Assembly (NCBI GenBank): GCA_035254305.1
Contig: DATFAS010000262.1
Location: 1-10,668 of the forward strand
DNA: 10,668 nucleotides
From: DATFAS01 sp035254305
GTDB lineage: Bacteria > Bacillota > Bacilli > Aneurinibacillales > RAOX-1
Direction of reading: 5' to 3'
Shown: piece after piece, positions 5,460-10,668 of the stretch
Position numbering within the stretch: the first letter of the stretch is position 1
Layout: every line of letters begins with the position of its first letter
Made by a program: the position numbers and the translations under genes
Notes under the pieces: generated by a model
Seen by the model: only the letters and a program-made list of their open reading frames with translations
Databases searched by the model: none
Told to the model about the DNA's origin: nothing

Positions 5460-5550
5460 CAATCCAATATAATATATAAGGGGGTCAATTTGATATTCTT
5501 AGTTTATCCTGATAATATTTCAGCAATGTTACAGAATGGTTAAATTTAGA

Positions 5551-6504
5551 TTAAAGGCTAGCTTCCTCTTTAAGCTGATCATCTAGATTTTCGACATAAT
5601 GTTGGGCACTTTGGGCAGCCATTCCACCATCTCCTGTAGCGGTAACAACCTGGCGTAGAACCTTCTCACGAACGTCCCCAGCAGCGAAAATCCCCGGAAT
5701 AGAAGTCTTCATCTGTTCGTCTGTTACTATGTACCCGCCCTCATTGGTAATCCCTAAGCCCTGAACTGCTTTCGATAGTGGATCCATACCAACATAAATA
5801 AAGGCTCCATCACAAGGGAAATCAGTTTGTTCCCCTGTGTTCACATTTTCTAGGGCAACACCTGTCACCTTACCCTCACCTTTAATTTCTTTTAAAACGG
5901 TATTCCAGATAACTTCAATTTTTGGGTTCTCGAATGCACGTTTTTGAATAATCTTCTGAGCGCGGAATTCTCCACGACGATGAATAATCGTCACTTTAGC
6001 TGCAAAACGGGTAAGAAAAATAGCTTCCTCTACAGCAGAATCTCCTCCACCAACGACGACTAATTCCTTCTCACGGAAAAACGCACCGTCACAAACTGCA
6101 CAATAGGATACACCACGGCCAGCGAAGTCCTTTTCCCCTGGTACTCCTAATTCCTTGTGCTCAGCACCCGTAGCCACGATAACGGCCTTAGCAAGAAATT
6201 CTTTATTCCCAGCTTTTATTTTTTTGTACGGATATTCATTAACAACTTCTGCAATATCACCGTAAGCATATTCTGCTCCGAATTTCTTAGCGTGTTCGAA
6301 CATTTTGTTGGAAAGATCTGGCCCAAGAATACTTTCATAGCCAGGATAATTCTCAATATCCTCTGTATTGGCCATCTGTCCACCCGGAATTCCTCTCTCG
6401 ATCATAAGCGTACTCATATTAGCACGCGCTGTATATACAGCAGCTGTCATACCTGCAGGACCGGCACCTACAATAATCACATCATAAATTTTTTGTTCAG
6501 ACAT
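5551..6504 (-). CDS. trxB: Thioredoxin-disulfide reductase TrxB
   Basis: TrxB moves electrons from NADPH through FAD and a redox-active disulfide to thioredoxin in the cytoplasm. The 317-residue protein shows the FAD-binding GAGPAG at 13-18, the catalytic pair in CAVCDG (Cys135 and Cys138), the NADPH-binding GGGDSA (152-157) with HRRGEFRA (175-182), and the C-terminal FAD site AAGDVR (274-279). This is the low-molecular-weight bacterial type. The ATG at 6502-6504 follows GAGGAGGAGGA, a very strong site. It starts 24 bp after the TPR gene upstream, so the two are probably one operon. It ends at the terminator near 5459-5424. Thiol stress (Spx) control is common for trxB, but no site is visible here. 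Confidence 0.98.
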   Translation of the reverse strand: MSEQKIYDVIIVGAGPAGMTAAVYTARANMSTLMIERGIPGGQMANTEDIENYPGYESILGPDLSNKMFEHAKKFGAEYAYGDIAEVVNEYPYKKIKAGNKEFLAKAVIVATGAEHKELGVPGEKDFAGRGVSYCAVCDGAFFREKELVVVGGGDSAVEEAIFLTRFAAKVTIIHRRGEFRAQKIIQKRAFENPKIEVIWNTVLKEIKGEGKVTGVALENVNTGEQTDFPCDGAFIYVGMDPLSKAVQGLGITNEGGYIVTDEQMKTSIPGIFAAGDVREKVLRQVVTATGDGGMAAQSAQHYVENLDDQLKEEASL

Positions 6505-6528
6505 TTAAGAGTCCTCCTCCTCATTCTA

Positions 6529-8130
6529 CTAGATTAAACCACGAAGCGTCTCTGCATGCTTCATGATTGTTTTTAATGACACTCCATATTTATCTGCGAT
6601 TGGCTGTAACTCCTGATCAGGATTGAGAATCCATTCAATGGATGCTACCCATGCCTCAGGCTTACGTATCACAGGAATACTCTCTTGGGTTTCAATGAAA
6701 TGAGTCCAAATCCGTCTTGCCTTTTCTTGCTGATGACTGGTAATGAATGTCTCGATCAGCTGCAGCACCTTCATCCAGCTCTTGGATCTTGGTTTGGCTG
6801 ATCGCTGATTCGATACAGAATGTCCTAATGTTTTCAGGACAAAGGTTGCAATTTTCTTTAATTCTTCATCCTGATCTGGTCTTTCGACAAATTCAAGGAG
6901 AGCCTCTACCACTTCATGATCCCCTAACCATTCAAACGCCTGCAACACTTGAAGCTTAGTTTCCCGATCACCATAGCGAAGTGCCCAAAGAAAGGAGGAT
7001 CGAATGAAAGGATCCTTCTCTATTTCCTGAACAAGGCCCATACCGCCCTTTTGGTGGTTCTTTAAACGTTGTTGCTCTACTGGCAATTGGTAGTAGTATG
7101 GAACTTCTTTAGGCTTTTCCTGTTCACTACGCAGTTGGTCAAGATAAAATCGTGCCACCGGTGATCTTGGGTCTTCTCGTTGCACCATTCTCCAATACTT
7201 CCCTGCTTCCTTATACATCCCCAAATTATATGCTGCCACCGCACAATAGTGAAAAAGCTGGAAGTCGAATTGCCACGCATAGACGGCCATCTGTTTGAAA
7301 ATCCGATAAGCCGCCTCATGTTCTCCCATCACACCAAGTGTAATTCCAAGCTTATAGGCTTGGTCATATTGTAGTGGAACAACCTTTTTGAGTCCACTCA
7401 AGAGCTCTGTTAAACTCTCTTCATCTTGAAATTGATAATAGAGAACAGCTAGATTACATAGGGCATGAATATTGGAAGGATCGATTGAAAGTACTGACAT
7501 CACTGTTTCATGTGATTTTTCAAACTCACCTTTGTAATAATAGCAGAGTGACAGATTATTAATAGCAGCCAAGAAGTCAGGATAATCCCGAATCAAGTCT
7601 ACCAACATTTTTTCTGCTTGCTGAAAGCTCCCCTTCTCAAGCAACTCTCTCGCTTGATCATGTAGGAGTGTCTTCTCATCTTGTTCTTCCCCATCCTCTG
7701 GCATCTCTCTCATATCAGGAGGGTAGTTCAACCCCGTCCCAAGATAATCTAATAGTTCTGTTACTTCCTTCGCATAAGTTCCCATTGGAGATTGTTCAAT
7801 ATAGGCTAAGGCATGCTTCTCAGCTGCCTCTAGCTGATCTAAACTGGTATAATTGCAAGCAAGATAATAGTGACATTCTGGTGGCTGAATCTCAAGCTCC
7901 TCAAGAACACGATGGAGAAACTCGTTCGATTCTTCAAATTTACCCACACGTGCCAAAACCCCTGCCATATTAAAAAAATGATGTGGATTATTAGGCTCTA
8001 TATCAACTGCTCGCTTAAAAAAGCGCAGCGCCTTAGTGTAATTGTATCTCTCTAAGGACTTCGCTGCTATATTATTAAAGAAACCTGCATTTATTTGAAA
8101 TGGGATAATATTATTTACCCTAGAAGACAT
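6529..8130 (-). CDS. Large TPR protein with HEAT-like and HTH-like C-terminal parts (YvcD-like)
   Basis: A soluble 533-residue protein without signal peptide or membrane segment. The N-terminal two thirds are TPR units at about 17-50, 51-80, 85-115, 155-185, 187-220, 222-250 and 290-320, seen in phrases such as YTKALRFFKRAVDIEPNN and NLSLCYYYKGEFEKSHETV. A charged linker (140-155) splits them. Residues 375-435 look like a HEAT-type helical pair, and the end (508-530, IADKYGVSLKTIMKHAETLR) resembles a helix-turn-helix. Position directly before trxB matches B. subtilis yvcD, also a TPR protein of unknown function. ATG at 8128-8130 has AAGGAG close upstream. TPRs bind proteins or peptides; the partner is unknown. 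Cotranscription with trxB hints at, but does not show, a redox or stress connection. Confidence 0.85.
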   Translation of the reverse strand: MSSRVNNIIPFQINAGFFNNIAAKSLERYNYTKALRFFKRAVDIEPNNPHHFFNMAGVLARVGKFEESNEFLHRVLEELEIQPPECHYYLACNYTSLDQLEAAEKHALAYIEQSPMGTYAKEVTELLDYLGTGLNYPPDMREMPEDGEEQDEKTLLHDQARELLEKGSFQQAEKMLVDLIRDYPDFLAAINNLSLCYYYKGEFEKSHETVMSVLSIDPSNIHALCNLAVLYYQFQDEESLTELLSGLKKVVPLQYDQAYKLGITLGVMGEHEAAYRIFKQMAVYAWQFDFQLFHYCAVAAYNLGMYKEAGKYWRMVQREDPRSPVARFYLDQLRSEQEKPKEVPYYYQLPVEQQRLKNHQKGGMGLVQEIEKDPFIRSSFLWALRYGDRETKLQVLQAFEWLGDHEVVEALLEFVERPDQDEELKKIATFVLKTLGHSVSNQRSAKPRSKSWMKVLQLIETFITSHQQEKARRIWTHFIETQESIPVIRKPEAWVASIEWILNPDQELQPIADKYGVSLKTIMKHAETLRGLI

Positions 8131-8168
8131 ATGTACTCCTTGTATTAAAGATCGTTGATTTTACGAAT

Positions 8169-8177
8169 AGTATAGCA
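8169..8177 (-). promoter_or_regulatory. Extended -10 promoter of the TPR-trxB operon
   Basis: Minus strand TGCTATACT: TATACT at 8169-8174 with TGn at 8175-8177. No clear -35 box. The start would be near 8162, about 30 bp before the ATG. Confidence 0.5.
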
Positions 8178-8293
8178 TAATTCTAAGAGTGGGGGAAAAA
8201 CCATATTGCGGGATTCGTATTACGAGAATTTCCAATCTAATAGCAATGTTTCTAAATCCACACTTAGAAGATAGTGCAATTCATTTTAAAATC

Positions 8294-8330
8294 CTTGATT
8301 CGTATCAAGTATCGGTCGGCTTGATCGCCG
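8294..8330 (+). promoter_or_regulatory. Operator-like palindromes before the small membrane gene
   Basis: CTTGAT (8294-8299) and ATCAAG (8304-8309) form a perfect inverted repeat around TCGT. A second CTTGAT at 8320-8325 lies in another small dyad, CGGC/GCCG (8317-8320/8327-8330), which abuts the -10 box. Repeated CTTGAT units in a promoter suggest a regulator binding site; the regulator is unknown. A further inverted repeat, TTCTAA/TTAGAA, is at 8250-8269. Confidence 0.35.
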
Positions 8331-8336
8331 TATAAT
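8331..8336 (+). promoter_or_regulatory. -10 box of the small membrane-protein gene
   Basis: A perfect TATAAT at the right distance (start near 8343, leader about 20 nt) before a gene with a strong ribosome binding site. No good -35 is found at 16-18 bp upstream, where the palindromic region lies, which could mean that an activator or another sigma factor is used. Confidence 0.5.
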
Positions 8337-8362
8337 TGATGTATAAAAAGGAGGGATAAAAA

Positions 8363-8677
8363 ATGATGGCACATCCAGTTATTATATTCGTTGGCATCTT
8401 GACAGTGGTCTTTTCTATTTTTGTAATTGACGCCAGAATTTTTCTTGCTCAAATGGTATTTTCCCTAATTTTTCCTTTTGTTACTAACTCACCCGTACTG
8501 TTTAATCTCTTAAATGTATTACAGGTTCTCCTTGCAGTATATGCGTTATATAGATGTAAAAAAGCAGTTGACTATGATTACCAATTGGTACTGGAAAAAA
8601 CACATAAGATTCCACAAAACATGACAAAGGGTGGGTATCTTGGCGGAGAGTTTTCTCTTTTCAAAAAAACATATTAG
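8363..8677 (+). CDS. Small membrane protein of unknown function (104 aa)
   Basis: I do not recognise the family. It is likely real. It has AGGAGGG (8349-8355) with a 7-nt gap to the ATG, a perfect TATAAT upstream, its own strong terminator downstream, and a start-to-stop frame opposite to its neighbours with no competing gene on the other strand. The first two thirds are strongly hydrophobic, with segments at about 5-23, 27-41 and 45-63, so two or three membrane passes. No cleavable signal peptide is evident. A polar tail of about 40 residues (RCKKAVDYDYQ to KKTY) with Lys and Tyr follows and is probably cytoplasmic by the positive-inside rule. A second ATG follows directly (8366) and could also serve. 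It is monocistronic, between two minus-strand operons. No toxin, holin or transporter signature is clear. Confidence 0.72.
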   Translation: MMAHPVIIFVGILTVVFSIFVIDARIFLAQMVFSLIFPFVTNSPVLFNLLNVLQVLLAVYALYRCKKAVDYDYQLVLEKTHKIPQNMTKGGYLGGEFSLFKKTY

Positions 8678-8692
8678 GTATTTTACCTAATA
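8663..8692 (-). terminator. Intrinsic terminator of the lhgO-gntR operon
   Basis: TATTAGGTA (8672-8680) and TACCTAATA (8684-8692) form a perfect 9-bp stem with a 3-nt loop. Read on the minus strand it is followed by TGTTTTTTT (plus positions 8671-8663). It overlaps the stop codon of the convergent small membrane gene. Confidence 0.6.
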
Positions 8693-8694
8693 GC

Positions 8695-8740
8695 AAGAGA
8701 CCAAAATTCTTCATTTAAGAATCTTGGTCTCTTATTTTAT
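8695..8740 (+). terminator. Intrinsic terminator of the small membrane-protein gene
   Basis: AAGAGACCAA (8695-8704) pairs with TTGGTCTCTT (8724-8733), and after one A-C mismatch ATTCTT (8706-8711) pairs with AAGAAT (8717-8722) around CATTT. The 16 pairs are followed by ATTTTAT. It starts 18 bp after the stop codon. Confidence 0.85.
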
Positions 8741-8771
8741 TACAGTGCCAATTTTATTTTTGAATAAATAG

Positions 8772-9470
8772 CTATACATTTAAAAACAAATCAAACTTCT
8801 TTTCGACGTTTTTTAGGTGGATAATAGACTGCACCTTTGCAAGTTCTGGCTCTTCTGCCTCGATCGCCAGAAAAATATTTTGGTGTTCCCTAAAAACAAT
8901 CTCCTTTTTTATCTTTAATCCTATATTTTGCTTGAGGGTAATATCGAGTACCTTATGATATAAGGAAGACAGGTTTTCTAGCATATGTATCATGACTGAA
9001 TTATGTGTAGCCTCGATAACAGCTCGATGAAATTCAAAATCAGCTTCTCTCCCTGTCTTACCGTCTGTGACAGAATCATGTTCCATCCGTTTTAGCACTT
9101 CACGAATTCGATCTAACTCATCCGTGGTTCTTCTGCATGCAGCTAGATAAGCTGCTTCCGGTTCCAAAATTTTACGCATTTCAAACAAATCACGTATATT
9201 TTCTTTATCAGCATGTTGGATATGAAAGTGATCTTTCAGGGAAGAAGGGATCACTTCCTCTACATAGCTCCTTCCTCCTTGTTGTGATGAAATAATTCCC
9301 ATGGCCCTAAGAACACTTAAAGCCTCACGAATCGGCATTCTACTAACACCAAACAGATTGGTTAACTCCATTTCAGTTGGCAGCTTAGATCCGGGAGGAA
9401 ATTGACCAAACTCAATCATCTCCAGTAGTTGCCGAGATATTTTTTGAGAAACTTTCTCCTTTTGTGTCAT
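8772..9470 (-). CDS. GntR-family transcriptional regulator, FadR subfamily (FCD domain)
   Basis: A 232-residue DNA-binding regulator of metabolite-responsive type. The winged HTH occupies about residues 5-70, with the GntR hallmarks PPGSKLPTEMEL (25-36) and VSRMPIREALSVLRAMGII (42-60). An all-helical FCD ligand domain follows at about 90-225. The metal-binding set of FCD proteins is present: Asp144, His148, His196 and His218, so a carboxylate ligand held by a divalent metal is expected. ATG at 9468-9470 has GGGAG about 7 bp upstream. It starts 25 bp after lhgO, on the same strand, and is probably cotranscribed and self-regulated. In E. coli the FCD regulator CsiR/GlaR controls the operon containing lhgO, so control of 2-hydroxyglutarate or glutarate use is a sound inference. 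The true effector is unknown. Confidence 0.93.
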   Translation of the reverse strand: MTQKEKVSQKISRQLLEMIEFGQFPPGSKLPTEMELTNLFGVSRMPIREALSVLRAMGIISSQQGGRSYVEEVIPSSLKDHFHIQHADKENIRDLFEMRKILEPEAAYLAACRRTTDELDRIREVLKRMEHDSVTDGKTGREADFEFHRAVIEATHNSVMIHMLENLSSLYHKVLDITLKQNIGLKIKKEIVFREHQNIFLAIEAEEPELAKVQSIIHLKNVEKKFDLFLNV

Positions 9471-9495
9471 GTTCCTACTCCCTTTTTCGATATAT

Positions 9496-10668
9496 TTAAT
9501 TAGAAATTTTCATTGCACGTCCTAATTCTGGAATTTGGCCACTTATGGCTTGACCGATTGAAATAGAAGCAGTTGCCGCAGGTGAAGGAGCATTTAATAT
9601 ATGAATCGAACGTTCATTGGAAACGATTAGGAAGTCGTCAACCATGCTTCCGTCATTTTTAAGCGCTTGTGCTCGTACACCTGCGTGAGTTGGTATGATA
9701 TCTTTCTCGGTTAATTCCGGAATTAGTCTTTGGAGGCTTCGCAAAAATGCTTGTTTGCTGAAAGAACGGATCATTTCATTTATACCTTCCTTCATATTCG
9801 GCATAGCCATTTTCCAAAAGCCCGGGTAAGTCATCACTTCAATAAAATCATTAAAATTAAAGTCTGATTTCTTATAGCCTTCTCTTTTCAAACTAAGTAC
9901 TGCATTCGGTCCTGCATGAACATCTCCGTTAATCATACGGGTAAAGTGAACCCCCAGAAATGGAAAATCAGGATTTGGCACTGGATAGATCAGATGTTTA
10001 ACAAGGTGCCTTCTCTCAGGAATAAGTTCATAGTATTCTCCCCGGAATGGTACAATTTTTGCCTCCGTATTTAAACCACTCATTTTAGCCACGCGATCAC
10101 TATGTAATCCAGAACAGTTTACAACAAAACGTGTCTGTAGCGTACCTTTGTTTGTTTCAATCGTAATGATATCTTTTCCTTCATTGATTTTCTCAACCTT
10201 GGTAGAAAGGTGTATTTCCCCACCCCTTTCTTGAATAAGACGGGCAAACGTTTGAGAAACACCTTTATAATCAGCTATACCACAGCTTGGAACACGAATC
10301 GCACCAAGTCCTCTTACATGTGGTTCAATTTCCTTCAATTCTTCGACCGTAATTATTGATACATTTAAACCATTCTGTACACCGCGCTGATACAGATTTT
10401 CCATAAGTGGAAGTTCCTCAGGCTCAGTGGCAACAATGACCTTTCCGCACATTTCATAATGAATTCCATGTTCTTTACAAAATGAAACCATAGCCGCATT
10501 TCCTTCACGAGCAAACTGAGCTTTAAAACTTCCCGGCTTATAATAAATGCCTGAATGAATGACTCCGCTATTATGTCCAGTTTGATGATGGGCAAGATTT
10601 TGCTCTTTTTCAACGATAGCAATTTTCGAATGCGGATATCTCTGGCTAAGCGCATACCCAGTGGAAAG
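9496..10668 (-). CDS. lhgO: L-2-hydroxyglutarate oxidase/dehydrogenase (FAD-dependent), 5' end outside window
   Basis: LhgO oxidises L-2-hydroxyglutarate to 2-oxoglutarate using FAD; the E. coli enzyme passes electrons to the membrane quinone pool. The reading frame stays open to the right edge, so the ATG at 10489-10491 is internal. The 59 codons upstream of it continue the family sequence, with KIAIVEKE (end of the Rossmann unit) and HHQTGHNSGVIHSGIYY. About 15 residues with the GGGIVG dinucleotide loop should lie outside the window. Later landmarks are VNCSGLHSDRVAKMSG (FAD domain), FPFLGVHFTR and the C-terminal THAGVRAQAL. 390 residues are seen, which fits a protein of about 400. DAO/GlpO-like relatives are the alternative, but the HQTGHNSGVIH block favours LhgO. 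It is followed by a GntR regulator gene. Confidence 0.93.
   Translation of the reverse strand, partial: LSTGYALSQRYPHSKIAIVEKEQNLAHHQTGHNSGVIHSGIYYKPGSFKAQFAREGNAAMVSFCKEHGIHYEMCGKVIVATEPEELPLMENLYQRGVQNGLNVSIITVEELKEIEPHVRGLGAIRVPSCGIADYKGVSQTFARLIQERGGEIHLSTKVEKINEGKDIITIETNKGTLQTRFVVNCSGLHSDRVAKMSGLNTEAKIVPFRGEYYELIPERRHLVKHLIYPVPNPDFPFLGVHFTRMINGDVHAGPNAVLSLKREGYKKSDFNFNDFIEVMTYPGFWKMAMPNMKEGINEMIRSFSKQAFLRSLQRLIPELTEKDIIPTHAGVRAQALKNDGSMVDDFLIVSNERSIHILNAPSPAATASISIGQAISGQIPELGRAMKISN

Noticed and set aside
5340..5543. A 67-codon plus-strand frame across the structured block between trxB and rapZ
   Set aside because: It begins with TTG without a ribosome binding site at proper distance, crosses the hairpin block and the trxB terminator, and has no protein-like features. 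More likely a frame open by chance.
8264..8452. Minus-strand 62-codon frame overlapping the small membrane-protein gene
   Set aside because: It overlaps the better-supported plus-strand gene and its promoter, and has no ribosome binding site I can see.
10365..10655. 96-codon minus-strand frame at the right edge
   Set aside because: It is an out-of-frame shadow of lhgO, whose own frame is open to the window edge and matches the family over the same bases.

Overview
The window looks like a chromosomal core segment from a low-GC Gram-positive bacterium of the order Bacillales. The reasons are a crh-type HPr paralogue (a Bacillales hallmark), the whiA-yvcK-rapZ cluster next to trxB, a CtsR operator in front of clpP, strong AGGAGG ribosome binding sites and TTG starts. 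The genus cannot be fixed from sequence alone; a Paenibacillaceae-like member (Brevibacillus or a relative) is my guess from gene order.

Layout. Positions 1-608 (minus) hold the 5' part of rpoN (sigma-54). Positions 736-938 (plus) hold a tRNA-Arg(CCG) unit with its own promoter and terminator. The roughly 500 bases before clpP are not empty. They carry two successive promoter-to-terminator units of about 75 nt, each with a 5' hairpin, an unpaired C-rich stretch and an intrinsic terminator; these are candidate small regulatory RNAs. Next comes a CtsR operator overlapping the clpP promoter, then clpP (1464-2054). A bidirectional terminator separates clpP from the convergent cluster rapZ-yvcK-whiA-crh (5259 down to 2132, minus). 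A 291-base gap holding a compact structured block flanked by a 10-bp direct repeat separates rapZ from the upstream trxB; in Bacillus subtilis a Nudix gene (yvcI) lies just upstream of rapZ. Upstream of trxB in the same orientation is a large TPR protein (6529-8130). A small membrane-protein gene of unknown function (8363-8677, plus) stands alone between divergent and convergent signals. The right end holds lhgO (partial) followed by a FadR/FCD-type GntR regulator, both minus.

How the genes fit together. ClpP is the proteolytic core of the Clp proteases and is placed under the heat-shock repressor CtsR. RapZ, YvcK, WhiA and Crh link nucleotide or sugar-nucleotide sensing, cell-envelope precursor metabolism, cell division and carbon catabolite control, and are probably co-transcribed, with an extra extended -10 promoter for crh. 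TrxB with the TPR protein forms a thiol-redox operon. LhgO removes L-2-hydroxyglutarate, and the adjacent FCD regulator is its likely controller, a pairing reminiscent of E. coli lhgO with csiR/glaR.

Most of the window is conserved housekeeping. The parts worth a second look are non-coding: the two candidate sRNAs (1002-1283), the structured repeat-flanked block (5292-5441), and the orphan small membrane gene with its palindromic upstream region (8294-8336). I found no CRISPR array, insertion sequence, phage gene or clearly new multigene system.
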